In this document: positions 1 to 11,443 of the stretch, piece after piece
Layout: the number at the start of each line of letters is the position of its first letter
Numbering within the stretch: position 1 is the stretch's first letter
NCBI GenBank assembly: GCA_035235625.1
Contig: CP141146.1
Location: forward strand, 18,904,501 to 18,968,500
Length of the DNA: 64,000 bases
Direction of reading: 5' to 3'
Source: Saururus chinensis
Lineage: Eukaryota > Streptophyta > Magnoliopsida > Piperales > Saururaceae
Program-made: the position numbers and the translations under genes
The notes under the pieces: generated by a model
Seen by the model: the letters and a program-made list of their open reading frames with translations, nothing else
What the model was told of the DNA's origin: nothing
Databases searched by the model: none

Positions 1-937
1 TTATGATCTAGTGAAGGTTGTACTCCTAGATGTGGCTACCGTGTCATAGAGAACCTTATGACTTACACTTATGGAGCAGGAAACTTCTAAGCAAGGTCAC
101 ATTATAATTGTTAAATCATAAAAATTGCATTTGTGAATGTTATGCTTATTCCACTTATGTGTTGTGGTGTTGATGATGTTATGCTTGTTCCACTTATATA
201 TGGTGATGATGATGTTTGTTATTTGATATGATAGTTGTTGATTTTGTGTTGATATAGTGTAATCATGAATATGATTATCACATTATACTTGTTTAGCCAT
301 CCAACTTGGTATATTCATATACTCAGCATCGGTGTGATGCAGGTTATTTACAGGGTTAAATTACTTTAGGACTTTGGATGTGCGGCAAGGACAAAATTGC
401 TAGGTTACTTAGCATGTTTATTGTTTCTTATTTAAAGAAAGATAACTTTAGGCATGTAAGTGTCAATTTGTTTGTATATCTGCATATCAAGATATTCTGA
501 CATGTACTCGGGCAAGGCTGTAAGATCCCTGATCTTGAACTAGTTTATTTTAATGATTATTTATCGGTTATCGTGTGGTTAAAGCGTTTTCTAATTTATT
601 CAGTGGTTTCGAAAATAAATGGTGTTTCTTACAGTTTTAATCAAAACCAACTATACAATTATTGGTTTTAAGTGTTTTTGGGTCAAACTTAAATTTTTGG
701 GATTTTTCTGATTTTTCACTAATTTTCCGAAAATTAGGGTTTGGCGGGACCCCTGTGGGCCCCACCGGTGAAATTGAGGTTTTTGGACCAAATCAACCCA
801 GGCATCAACACAAGCTTATGCAAAAAAATTCAGAATTTTTCTAGGTTTAATTAGTGCTCAAATGATCAAAATACCTATTTTTAGCCCAAATTTCTATTCA
901 TACCCCACTAGTTAATTATGTACAACCCAAGCCCTAC

Positions 938-945
938 TATAAATA
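938..945 (+). promoter_or_regulatory. TATA box of the solo LTR
   Basis: TATAAATA sits 419 bp inside the LTR. The related LTR at 26428 has TATATAAG at a nearly equal offset (399 bp). The shared position suggests the U3/R promoter of this family. Confidence 0.55.
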
Positions 946-1400
946 GTAAGGGCTGAGCTATTTCCATTTTGGGAATAGGCTGGGAGGAGGTGATTAAGAC
1001 ATAGTTCCCCAATTAGGCCCAAATTAGAAGGAGATTAAGGTTTCCAAGAAGGGTGAAGGTCAAATCCGAACCTAAACAAGTGACAAGGTAATGGGTCTTC
1101 GAAATCCCAGTTTTCTTATGGTAAAATCTCAATTTTTATGGTTTATTTGGAATGGGTTTACTTGATTTAGTGCTCTAATGGTGGGATTAGTATATGTTAA
1201 TTTCTTTTTCCGATTTCTTAGGGTTTTGTCTTAAGATGGTGCAGATTAGCATTCTAGAAAGTTTGATGGAGTTTTAATGGTGTTTGGGTCGATGGATGAA
1301 GGTTTTAAGTTGCTTTAATGGAGTCTCGGTTTTGAAATTTGAAATGAAGAAGAAGGTCAAAACTGCTTTGTTGGCGTTAGAACGGCTTACCAGGGCATTA

Positions 1401-1550
1401 GAACGGCAACACTACAATTTTGGCATATTTTCTGTGTAGCCGATCGAACGGCCCTGCAGGGCGTTCGAACGGCAACACTACAGCTGTGGTATATTTTCTG
1501 TGTAGCCGATCGAACTGCCCTGCAGGGCGTTCGAACGGCTATACTGCAGA
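1401..1550. repeat. 66-bp tandem repeat with internal palindromes
   Basis: GAACGGCAAC-type units start at 1401, 1467 and 1533, giving about 2.3 copies of 66 bp. Each unit contains CCCTGCAGGG (a perfect palindrome) flanked by CGATCGAAC and GTTCGAACGGC. Related TTCGAACGGC and GTTCGAA motifs recur in the second solo LTR around 27.44-27.55 kb, so the motif belongs to the LTR family. Confidence 0.75.
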
Positions 1551-1717
1551 ATTTGATCATTTTATGTATCTTGCTTATTTCGATATCTCTACTTTGAAAT
1601 ATCATTTTTATGTTTATGTGGAGTGTTTTAAACTAGAATAAGCTACTGGAAGAGCATATTATTGACGTTTAGAATTTGTGGTGTATATTTAAAGTCTATG
1701 TGAAATGGCTTGTAGTT

Positions 1718-1741
1718 GGATATATATATATATATATATAT
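1718..1741. repeat. (TA)n microsatellite
   Basis: An uninterrupted TA run inside the solo LTR. Confidence 0.9.
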
Positions 1742-2584
1742 GTTAGAATTGCTATCTTGAAGATATGAGTGGTTTTTTTCCTATGGTTTAAGCATGTTTT
1801 CAGTAGAATTATAGCATGTTAATGGACTGATATTTCATTATAGGATGTGGTTAAATAATAGGTGAATGTTAGTGCTATGCCTAGACTCAAGTATGAGGTG
1901 AATGTGCTTACACATGTTTAGCATGTGGTTATGTTTTGACTTATTTAATGGTTTTTAGTGGTTCTTCACCCATGATTTTCGCTGGAATCCATGATTAGAT
2001 GTTAATGTGCATGTGTAGTGTGATGACGAGTTAAGTACAATGCATGTTGATATATATATCGAATGAGGTGTGTCTGCCATGTACACACACACATGTGGGG
2101 TTTATGATTATGATGATGCATAGTATTATGATTATAAATGATGCATGAGGGGTTGATGAGAGCACTTATCATGAATTAGGATTCATGTATGCCTTGCCCA
2201 CGTATGTATCATGTTGCATGCATCATGGAAACGGATGTCCGATTGAGACTTTATCGAGATTAACCGAGTTTAATCGATTGGATGCAATGTTGTAAAATTG
2301 CATGCCAGATTAATCGGTCATTGGCTTAATCGAAACTTGATTAGTCCGAAAGGACGTGTTTTTTATTTGAGTTCCTGTGTGTGGAACATGTGCACTCCCT
2401 GGGTTGAATATAGTCAAATTGAGTTATATGAGGATGAGTTGTATACTTGTCTTGCGGTTGAGATTTACTTATTGAGATTATTAGGACCTTGAGAATCCAG
2501 CTGGTTTGTCCGAGTGCACCGGCTTACTAGGTATTGTTGCTTGGGACTTTAGTCTTGACAAGTAGGGTTGCCCGGGAGTTTAGG

Positions 2585-2729
2585 CTTGAGGAGCAGGAGT
2601 TGTTCGAAGGCTTTGACCTTGAGGAGCGGGAATTGCTCAAAGGCGTTGGCCTTGAGGAGCAGGAGTTGCTCTAAGGCGTTGGCCTTGAGGAGCAGGAGTT
2701 GCTCAAAGGTGTTGGCCTTGAAGAGCAGG
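2585..2729. repeat. 33-bp tandem repeat, about 4.4 copies
   Basis: Units beginning CTTGAGGAGC start at 2585, 2618, 2651, 2684 and 2717. The 33-bp period keeps one frame open across the array, but it lies inside an LTR and the short ORF over it looks fortuitous. Confidence 0.85.
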
Positions 2730-2766
2730 TTTATTCTCTATGTGTATGGACTTGCATGTTAGACTA

Positions 2767-2769
<3 letters not shown>

Positions 2770-2833
<64 letters not shown>
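2770..2833. repeat. (GT)n microsatellite, about 32 units
   Basis: A pure GT run of about 64 bp inside the solo LTR. Confidence 0.95.
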
Positions 2834-2834
<1 letters not shown>

Positions 2835-3874
2835 CACTTATACATGCCTGATGAATGAGAATGTTGATGCATGATCTGAAATGTATGTTAGAGATACATC
2901 TCATACTGGTTTATATGATGTTGATGCTGATCTAAAATGTATGTTTGATATACATCTTATGCAGGTTTATATGATGTTGAATGCATGATTTTAACGTGTG
3001 GTAGAGACATTTCTCATGTGGTATAGGTGATAATCTAAATAGTCTGAATTATGTGATTTAGACACTATTATGTAGGTTTAGGTGATATGTATGTGTGATC
3101 AGAAAATGATATATATATATCTTGTCAATCATTGATCTAAATTGTTATATTACTATGTCATAGTATTTCTGATGATTATAGTTATATTAAAACCATTACT
3201 GAGTTTGTTATACTCACCCCTCTTTCTTGTGCTTTTGCTTTGGGGTTGCGTGGCGTGACACGCAGATGGACAGGATCCTCTCTATGAGGAAAGGTCGGAG
3301 AGGACTTGGGAGTAAACGTGGAGACCTCTTATGTGGCATGTTTCTTTGATTTTTGCTATGATGTTAAAACCCATGTGGTGTAGTTCTCGTTTTGGATTTG
3401 TGCTACATTATACCTTTAGATTATTTGAGACATAGTTTTGGAGCCTAGTGTGGGCTATGTATTAATGGGTTTGAGATTGTGGTTTATTTTAGAGTTAAAG
3501 TAACTATTTTGGTAGTACCTATTTACTCTTCCTCAAAGTGGTGTGTTTACTCCGTAAATTTTAGATCGCCCATGATTAAGGCATAAGTCTTCCGCTAATC
3601 ATTTTCAATCTCCTTGTCACCCTGTGCGCTTGACCAGCCCCTGGACCAGGTTTAGCTTGGGTCGGGCAGTGCCGGGGCGTGACAAAGGCCCTGTGTGATT
3701 TAATATATGATTTGACTTGGATGATTATTGTACTCTGGTTTAGTACTCATATGTTCGAAAAATGATTGGCTCATACCCCGAGATAACTTATCAAATATTT
3801 GACAAAAAGTTATGAAAAAATTGTTTCTCCTATTTTATTTGTGAAAATGAGATTTAAAATCTCGGGGTGTGACA

Positions 3875-5060
3875 CAAGGTAGACCTTCCCCATCATCTTT
3901 ACATGGATAATTCTATTGTTAAAAATAAAAAGAAGTAAATTATTTACAAGCTCATGACACCTTATTAAGGATTTATGCTCTTGTTTTCTAGATAGAAGTC
4001 TGATAGGTTCCTTTAATTAGATCACTAAGACTCCAGTAGAATCTAAATTTTTAAGTCAACCGATGTTTAAGAAATCTCTTTTGAATTTCTATAATGAATT
4101 TGACTCGAGTTAATCATGATGTGTGCAAGTTTTTAAAATCAATGAATTATAACATCGAGCAAAAGAAAATCATAAATATATTTACTCTCCTTGGTGCATA
4201 ATTCTCTTAGTAAAGTACATTGACCACACAACATGGTAATTTCCACTTAATTGACAACTAACAATCTTCAAACTAAGAGCTGAAGATTTAAAAACAATAA
4301 AAACAAGCTATGAAACAAAAATCAACAATTAATTGTGTGTTTTTTTTAAAAAAAATTTTAATACAAATCCAATGAATAAAATCAGCCAAGAAAAACAAAG
4401 TAAAATGAAAACAAAAAGTAATAAAAACATGTGCACGTCCAAAAGATAGAAAGAATAACTCATGGACTTTTGACACATCATCTCTAAGTAGATATCTTCT
4501 CCTCCTTAGTCTTGCCTGGCCAATAGATCTAAAAGCAATTAAAGGGCTTCTTGCTGAGTTTTCCTATTTCATCCTTTAACGATTGAAGATCAATCTTTCT
4601 AATTCGCACTTTCTTCATGTTGTGAGCATAGACTTGGTGTGGCAACTTAGGGTGCTCATGTTTAAGGGTTTGCTTCTTCAACTTCCTTATTGGATTTGGC
4701 TTGTGGGGCTGGTTATTAGGGTGTTCAAACCTAGTGTAAAAGTCTTTATGGCATAAGTCACAAATCCTCACAGCACTAGTTTTCAATTTGATCATTTTCC
4801 CTCTTCTTGGCTTTTATGGGGTGGGCACTACCTTTGATGTGTGCATACTCTCCTTAGTTCTCACAAATGTAGCTGGTTTAGCATTAGATGTGTGCGTGGA
4901 TGACTTAAACCCTAATATCTTTTTATCCTATTAACAAATGCTAATCATGGTCTCTAGGGACTTCTTCCGACTCTTGCACCATTCTAGTTTCTCCTTCGAG
5001 TACACAAGTTCTTTTTTAAAAGCATTTAAAAATGCAGTGATCAACACATGAAACTCTTTT
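3875..5060 (-). mobile_element. Copia-like retrotransposon internal fragment (minus strand)
   Basis: This block matches a second copy that is itself split: 25.66-26.43 kb plus 29.41-29.76 kb. Shared phrases occur in the same order, including CCTTCCCCAT, GATGTGTGCAAG, ACTCTCCTT and TTCAAACCTAGTGT. In the second copy the sequence runs on into a Copia gag reading frame on the minus strand, which gives the orientation and superfamily. Only the region after gag is present here, with no reverse transcriptase or integrase seen. Confidence 0.55.
4529..4795 (-). pseudogene. Copia polyprotein remnant with a zinc-knuckle-like motif
   Basis: An 88-residue minus-strand reading contains CDLCHKDFYTRFEHP (about residues 12-26). 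This resembles the CxxC...GHTRFxC knuckle-like segment found downstream of gag in plant Copia polyproteins; the final Cys is not kept. A parallel degraded reading with CDIFHKDTHTRFECP lies on the minus strand near 29.50-29.55 kb in the second copy, where the second Cys is lost instead. The frame is short and has no complete flanking domains, so it is a relic. The assignment depends mainly on the second copy joining a recognisable gag. Confidence 0.45.
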
Positions 5061-5415
5061 GTCTTTGTAAATCGGTAACTATGTATCTTAGTCTACATAG
5101 TGCAAAGTTGATCTGGACAGAGTTTTCTATGGGTTTTTTCCCCTTGATGGGTTTCCACCTAAAAATTCTTGTTTGTTGATTGGTGTGATTGATTTGCATG
5201 ATATCACTAAAACACATAGGAATTTGGCACACTAGTTTATTTAAAATATGTGTTTTGAGTTTAGTTGTATGAAGAATATAGATCTTGTGACTTAATTGCG
5301 AGTTAGAAGCAATTGATCTTTCTTGGTTTGAGTTTTTTGGTTCCCAATACAAACCAACATGAAGCAAATTAGAAGAGTTAAGAGGAGTATACTAGGTAAA
5401 AATAAGCTCACACAT

Positions 5416-5436
5416 CACACACACACACACACACAC
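5416..5436. repeat. (CA)n microsatellite
   Basis: A short CA run. Confidence 0.8.
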
Positions 5437-5887
5437 TTGAGAGTGGTGGGAACATCATATTACAGGGTGGGAGAGTGTAGAAGACAAATGGACAAAAATT
5501 CACAAAAGAATGTGATTTTGTTCATCAGTAATTGATCACTCTTGATTATTTGGTAGCTCGGTTTGGAATGTTTTTCATAAGGTTCTCCAGTACACTGAAT
5601 GATTGATCAAAAGCTGGCCATGTAAGATTCCAGAATAGTGAATGATTGATCGGTTGTAAATTAGATTTTAAACAGTAGAGGGAATGATCGATCGCCCTAT
5701 AGAATGATCGATCAATTTGATACACATTTTCCATAAATAGGACATTCCGTTTGGAATTTGTTTCCTATTGAAAGTCCAACACCTTAAGTTACTTGGGGAT
5801 CTATAAAAAAGGGGTTTGGACACGCTAAAGAGAGAGAGGAAGCCTTGGAAGCCTAGAGAGAAAGATGTGATGCTTCTCTATTTATTT

Positions 5888-5888
<1 letters not shown>

Positions 5889-5922
<34 letters not shown>
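5889..5922. repeat. (GA)n microsatellite
   Basis: A GA run of about 34 bp downstream of the TATA-like site of the Copia LTR, so probably in its transcribed leader. Confidence 0.9.
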
Positions 5923-5924
<2 letters not shown>

Positions 5925-6450
5925 TTCTATGACTATAGATATTTGAGAGAAACATTAAAATTGTCATAGCAATCCTAGAGAATTCATGTTTATGTCTCTA
6001 GCTTTATGAATTACTTGAAGGGATAGATTGCACAATCATTTGATGGACTAAGTGGTATTGAAAGGAATAGTTGATATTAAAAACTATCTTTCAAATCTCA
6101 TCTTTGAAGAGTTGCTGAGAAGTTCAATCAGGCGAAGATCATTCATGCTAATGGACTTGCCATGAAGATCTGGATCATTTAAAGCAAACAAGGAGGAAAG
6201 ACCAAAGTTGATGTAAGTAAATTATCGGGGTGGTGATACAAGAGTTTGGAGTGAAATGTAAACCACTTGAGTAAAGAAAGAAAGGACTCTTTTGTTATAA
6301 ACTGCTAAGTCTGTATTTTGTTTACATAGTGCATATCTTGGCCTTAACATAGTATATTATAATTTTTTCTGAGGAGGATTTCCACGTAAAAAAAACGTTT
6401 GTTACGTGGTTTGATTTCTTTTCACATTTGCTAGACACTAAGATTTTGGC

Positions 6451-7159
6451 ACTTAATATAAAAATCACTTTTTGATTTTTTGCAACAAAAAGGGAGAAAA
6501 TACATCTTGTAGTTCTTAAGTAAAATTTCAAACTAAAGGCATTGTATTTACCTAGGTTTTTAGTCATTTTCAAATTGACATGTATAACATGGTTTACGAT
6601 CATGGCAACTTTGTTATTTATGCATAGGTAAATTTCATGTGTGGGGAACACAACACCATCGGAAGTACCTTCGCAACCCACCCAATGACTTTTACAATTT
6701 CATCATGTGTCATTGCAATTAACTTTGAAACATACTCAAAGACTATCTTCAAAACCCATACAATGGCCATCACAATTACCTTTGAAACCTACTCAATCAT
6801 TGTCACTTACATAGGATGGAAGAAAACCAACAACATTTGCATAAAGTCAATAATGTGTATTAAGTGAAAAAAACACATGGCATACAAAAAATAATGTTTT
6901 CTATCCTTACTAGTTACTTCGCACAGTTGATAGATACCTACTAAACAAAAAACAAAAAGCTTAATGCAAGCCATGGTAGTAAAATGCTACTATTGGTACA
7001 CATCTATTGAGCTAAAAATATATTACACGAGCCATTTTCTAAATTTTTACACATCAAATAGACCAATTAGCTCCCCTATGGCCAGTTTGTGCATGTAATA
7101 ATAACAATATGTGCCACAGTCATGTTCCAATACCTTAACGCTTACATGTTTTCACTTGT
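6451..7159. other. Unassigned AT-rich sequence
   Basis: No gene, clear repeat or element end was recognised. The short ORFs on both strands overlap and show no known motif. Confidence 0.4.
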
Positions 7160-7402
7160 TTATATAGTCCTTGGAGATGGGCTCACCACACACATAGGTT
7201 GACATTCTCCTAATGGATAGTTGGCATACCTTGATTTTCTTAGTAAGTCTTGTGTGTATGTGAGCATGTTGTCGTAGATGTACACTTTTTGCTCATGAAG
7301 CTTCGACTCCAACAACATCCAATGCTTAATGATGGGAACAATAAACCTCTCACAATGTAAGAAGATGTAATCATGAGCTTTACAACAACATTGTCTAACC
7401 AC
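7160..7402 (-). pseudogene. Decayed Ulp1-like (C48) cysteine protease fragment
   Basis: The 80-residue minus-strand reading contains DYIFLHCERF, then KHWMLLESKL, then VYIYDNM (about residues 11-45). This order and spacing resemble the DxIFxP...HWxLxxxDL...VYDSM core of plant Ulp1-type SUMO-protease domains, including the catalytic His-Trp and Asp. The catalytic Gln and Cys that should follow are not visible. Such domains are common in plants as passengers of Mutator-like transposons. The fragment is isolated, lacks flanking exons and lies among retroelement debris. I see the motif; the family call is by eye. Confidence 0.45.
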
Positions 7403-8150
7403 CTATTTGTGCTACTTGTCATATTGTATTCCTGCATCATCAGAGGTTCTTCACTAGAGAAGTAGTTGCAGAGGTGCTAGGAGTAGCATTGGTTAGACAT
7501 CGAAAATAGTAGGACTTTACTTATTACTTAATTTCATAGCTGAAATTGTAATAAGGCACATGAGATGCTATTTGTCCTTTGTAATAAAGCATGCGAATGA
7601 TTATTGTGAGTATGAGGATTTCATATTTGTATGTTGGAAAAGCAAATGTGATGCCCTTGGGTAGCTAATCGTTGATACTTGATTTGGGATTTGTATAAAA
7701 AATTGTTTTCGTTGATTTCTACTTTGAATGATATAAGAAATTGTGCTTAAAACCCTATGGTGTCACATAATATGATTAAGTGGCTCATCAAAGTATCCAT
7801 GGTATGGAATAAAGATACCAATAGTGATACAGAGGCATTATTACTTGAGCACTTTGGGATGTGATATTTACTAGTGAAGTTAATACAATGTTGAAGTGAA
7901 TGTTCTCATATACTTAGACATATAAGGAAAATATTCCACCAAGAAAAAGGACAGTCAATACTTGACAAAGAGCTTTGCATAACAAACAATAAAAGGATAT
8001 AATCTAAGAATGATTAAGTTGTTGTTTTAGTTATAGATTTTTATTCAATTAGGTATATGAAAACAAACTCAAACATCTAATGGTGCAAGTCTTACCACAG
8101 AGGGCTTTGACAGATTGATTGTAGTTTGTGGTCCATGAAGTTTAAGGGCA
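7403..8150. other. Unassigned AT-rich sequence
   Basis: No supported gene or element was found. Confidence 0.4.
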
Positions 8151-10256
8151 TGACAACCTGAAATTTTTTTAAGGTATTTTAGGTGTTTAGAAAGGTAGTT
8201 GTATATATTTTCAAATAATTATTATTTTGTTATCGACGTAGACACTGACACATCAGTAGTCACGTTGATGCAGCCAAAGTGTTTTTGTCAATAGGCATCA
8301 ATACATTAGCGTGAGTGTCAAAACATCTTAACTTGCTCTTGGAAAAAAATGATGCATTAACAATGACATCGGTTGTTCTGTCTAAATCATCGGTAGAACC
8401 ACCGATGCATCAAATAACAATAGCAACTGTGCTAATGGATTTAAAACTGCTTCTAGAAAATGGTTACACGTTGTTACTAGATTTAGTTACCTTACTTCCC
8501 TATAAATACCCTTTAACACCCTGCAATCCTAATCTCTTTGATATCCGGCTTTGAGTCAAAGAGAAAGCCTTAGGGCATGTCAAAGATCAGAAGAAGCAGA
8601 TAAAAGAATGGAGCTCTGGAGACTTCATGTCCATTGTCAAGAGTAAAAGATTGAACTGCTAACCTTGTTACCATATGATGGTCGAAATGTATGTTCTTAG
8701 TTATTTGCATGATTGTAGATGAGTTTTGAACTCATGCATGGTTATTTATCAGATAATTTTACCGTGTTTAGAGTAACAACGGCAATTATGATGGATGCGG
8801 ATCATATGGCTCTTTTCATGTTCTAAACTATATCTATCATTTTTTCAGAAAGGAATACTTAGATAACCATTTTGGTCAAATTTTTTTTTTTATATCATCA
8901 ACATGGTTGTTGATACATCAGTAACAATATTGATGGTTGGAGGAAGATGAATAATATCGTCATTGACATGCTATGTTGCCTTAGTGGTGGCATCGCCAAG
9001 ATGGGCTTCTAGAACCTATCCAATGTTAGTAAAGGTTCAACATGTTCATGGGGATGTCGGTGGTCATCAACACCTCAGTCGACACATCAATGGAGTTAAT
9101 TTTCAAGTATTTTCTACCATAGTGCATGCTATTTATGAGATATATATTAGCATGGTTTTCATGTGTGATGGATGTGTGATTACATGATAACAAGTACATG
9201 TATGATATTAGGGTAAGTAAACCTTGTGTATATGTAAGTTCTTGTAATGATGGTTGGTTAATCTTTGACCAATGCATTTGACACTCAAGGACAAATGAGC
9301 ATAGTGTCAGGTTGGCTCCAAAAGTGAGTCATTTTAACCACATAGAAAAAGTTCATGGTATTAAAAAATACCATGGGTCTCTGGCTTTCAAAAAGAGGGA
9401 GTTTGTTTGTAGAGCCACTCCCTTGACTTGGAAGTTAAATTCAAATGGATCATAACATAAAAAGATGAATGGTCTGGCACAACTCAACAAAGGAGGTCTC
9501 AATTATCATAGAAGTCGAGAATCTTGTCCACTTTGCCCATGAGCTCTTGTAGACCTTCTCTTCATGGCATGGATGGAGCTGGGCAAGAGCTTTAGCAAAA
9601 GTTTGTGTGTGGTAAATCATATTCTAGTGAGGCATGATTGAACTCCTATATATGACTACAAGTCTTAGAGACCTTATGTAGTATACATCTCACTGAGACG
9701 TGGTTGAAGTCCTGAGTGTTGATACGATGGTTTAGTGATGCTTTATTTTGACTTGTACATGCTCATGAATTTTGTTTATGATGTTTAAAATGTTGTTATA
9801 TTGTCAATGTATATGGTTCATGTTTAGCCATCCCATTTATTATAATCATATACTCGGTATCATCATGATGCAGGCTCTCCAAAAGAGTAAGCAAGTAAAC
9901 AGTTTTGAGGTGCAAGGCAAGGACAACTACCAAACTTATTGCAAGTGTAGGATTTCTAATTTTCTCTAGATGAACTTTTAGACCATTGAGATGACTTTAG
10001 GCACATGAGTGCCAATTTATTATTGTTAATATGTATATTATCTTTACTAGACATGTACTTGGGCAAGACCTGTTTCTTTTATGAATGGTTTGATGATAGA
10101 TATTATGTATCATGTTTTATATTTGTAGTTTCAGAAAACAATGAATTAACCACTAAGCTATACTTTACATGAGATTTTAATTATAATGCAATTATATATT
10201 CATCTTTCTACTGCTAGTTTTTATGAAAAATAAATTTTAAAATCTTGAGAATTGAC
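8151..10256 (+). mobile_element. LTR-like block related to the 1-3874 LTR
   Basis: The block starts TGACAACCTGAAA. Its last 450 bp resemble the right part of the LTR at 1-518 (GATGCAGG, GGCAAGGACAA, TTTAGGCA, ACATGTACTTGGGCAAG). It ends near TTAAAATCTTGAGAATTGAC, comparable to TTAAAATCTCGGGGTGTGAC at 3854-3873. A TATA box (TATAAATA, 8501-8508) is present. The ends are degenerate and no clean target duplication was found, so the borders are approximate. Short ORFs inside are not supported. Confidence 0.4.
8501..8508 (+). promoter_or_regulatory. TATA box in the LTR-like block
   Basis: TATAAATA follows a CTTCCC tract, about 350 bp into the LTR-like block. Confidence 0.35.
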
Positions 10257-11117
10257 GAGGCCAATCCAACAATGAAGTTTTTTACTTTATGTTGCATTAG
10301 AACTTGTATTAAGACACGTGTGGTGCTAGTTTATGATGTACACACATGGTGCCAGTTTTTGATATTTTGAATGAATTACCAATGAGTATAAATGATTTCA
10401 TACATCGATTATTGGGAAATGGTGATCATGACCCGGGATATATTTTTTGTAAAAAAAATGAAAAAGTTTCTATATGTTCTGGCCAATGATGCATTTTGAA
10501 AGGTATTTAAAAAGTATGGATTGTGACAATTGTAGATTTTATACTTTTGTGGCTGCCAAGCGTTTACCATGAATGCATGAATTCGAATTAGATAAATGGA
10601 TTTACAACAATAATTAATAGAGTAATTTAGGAAGAACAATGGATTAAATGGGTAGAAGTATAGAAAATGGTTGAACATAGATCTAGATGAAGAGAAGAAG
10701 GAACGAGGGATTTGAGATAACTCACTAGTCACTACTATCTAATCCTATAAATAAATTAAGGTTAGGCCCCTTGCATTTAAATAGAGAAGTTAAATGGGTC
10801 TATTAATGTAACACTAAAGCCATGGTTTAAAAAAATGAAACTAAAGCCCACCAACAATAATGAATGAGATAACTTCTAAATGATGGTGTTGAAATGATTA
10901 CTATGCCCTAATTTATAATTAATATGAATATTAATAGTATTAACTAATTAATTAGGCCTAGCAGGCAACTATTGGTGGACTGGATTTGCCTAGAGCACAT
11001 CACAATGTGGTTGAATTAATGATTAAAAAAATTACTATGCACTGGTGTTTGCTCTTTTGTTTGCGAAATTATTCAGTACTCTAAAAGTATGATGTGGGAT
11101 TTACTTACACTGTACTA
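10257..11117. other. Unassigned AT-rich intergenic sequence
   Basis: No gene or element ends were recognised. The 107-codon minus-strand ORF at 10409-10732 has no recognisable motif and is not reported as a gene. Confidence 0.4.
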
Positions 11118-11227
11118 GAGTCGTCAATCCGGAGGATCAACGAGATAAGCGTTAGTGCATGTTAGCATAAATGAAAAACCATCCACTTGTACTAACATGC
11201 ACTATCAATCATGAGGATTGACGACTC
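11118..11227. mobile_element. Small hairpin MITE, 110 bp
   Basis: GAGTCGTCAATCC (11118-11130) is repeated as its exact reverse complement at 11215-11227. The interior carries a second inverted pair, GTGCATGTTAG and CTAACATGCAC. Similar hairpins with TTAACGTGCA- and TAACATGTG-type cores occur near 50.0, 50.7, 54.3, 55.0 and 56.1 kb. Superfamily unassigned. Confidence 0.6.
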
Positions 11228-11333
11228 CAATAAAGTAAAAATAATCATAGACTCTTAAGAAGATTTGAATATAAAATAAATAATACAGGAAAGGAGATAA
11301 ATGACTTTTATTATGAGTAATGCTATTCTGACA

Positions 11334-11443
11334 TGAAGATTCTCACGTCAGAAAGCTACTTCATCGCTTTCACACTATTGATGTGTGGTGCTTACACAAT
11401 AGTGTGAAAGCGATGAAGTAGTGTTTTGACGTGAAAATCTTCA
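11334..11443. repeat. Foldback element upstream of the LONGIFOLIA-like gene (47-bp arms, 16-bp loop)
   Basis: The left arm 11334-11380 and right arm 11397-11443 are reverse complements with about 4 mismatches in 47. The inner 25 bp of each arm pair perfectly. The loop is 16 bp. RNA from either strand would form a strong hairpin. The ends carry TGAAGAT and TGACGTGA motifs. It sits about 650 bp before the start codon of the next gene. It could be a MITE or, less likely, a small-RNA precursor. Confidence 0.8.

Larger units (their letters stand above)
519..3684 (+). mobile_element. Solo LTR (3.17 kb), family A, with perfect target-site duplication
   Basis: The block starts TGTAAGATCC and ends GGCGTGACA, with the TG...CA termini of LTR retrotransposons. 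The five bases before it (514-518, AAGGC) are repeated exactly after it (3685-3689), so it is a complete solo LTR. A TATA box lies 419 bp from the start. It contains a 66-bp tandem repeat with palindromes, a 33-bp tandem repeat and a long GT run. A related LTR with the same terminal bases lies at 26428-29413. No protein is encoded. A length above 3 kb is long for an LTR but known in some Gypsy lineages; the lineage is inferred, not shown. Confidence 0.8.
1..3874 (+). mobile_element. Degenerate LTR, left-truncated, split by a nested solo LTR
   Basis: Positions 1-518 and 3690-3874 appear to be one older LTR interrupted at 519-3684. The part before the break resembles 9.83-10.06 kb; both share phrases such as GATGCAGG, GGCAAGGACAA and ACATGTACT(C/T)GGGCAAG. 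The right end reads GGGGTGTGACA at 3864-3874, an LTR-like 3' terminus, and is followed at once by the Copia-like block. The left end lies outside the window. No coding capacity was seen. The family is not assigned; a Gypsy-type LTR is the best guess. Confidence 0.45.
5061..6450 (+). mobile_element. Copia-type LTR material, plus orientation
   Basis: Two U5-like signatures occur (GGGTTTTTTCCCC followed by TTTCCACCTAAAAA near 5.13-5.17 kb; GATTTCCACGTAAAAA near 6.38 kb). A TATA-like CTATAAAAAAGG lies near 5.80 kb. NATGATCGATCG motifs at 5.66-5.72 kb also occur, in reverse orientation, in the LTRs at 24.2, 34.8 and 36.7 kb. The phrase GAGTTGCTGAG near 6.11 kb is likewise shared. Exact LTR ends were not found. 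Short ORFs here are not convincing. Confidence 0.5.

Noticed and set aside
1401-1550. CRISPR-like repeat-spacer pattern
   Set aside because: The copies are adjacent tandem units without unique spacers, inside a plant LTR.
2568-2762. Repeat-containing 64-codon ORF over the 33-bp array
   Set aside because: It lies entirely inside a solo LTR; the open frame follows from the period being a multiple of three.
10409-10732. 107-codon minus-strand ORF
   Set aside because: AT-rich, with no motif and no flanking gene structure; consistent with chance.
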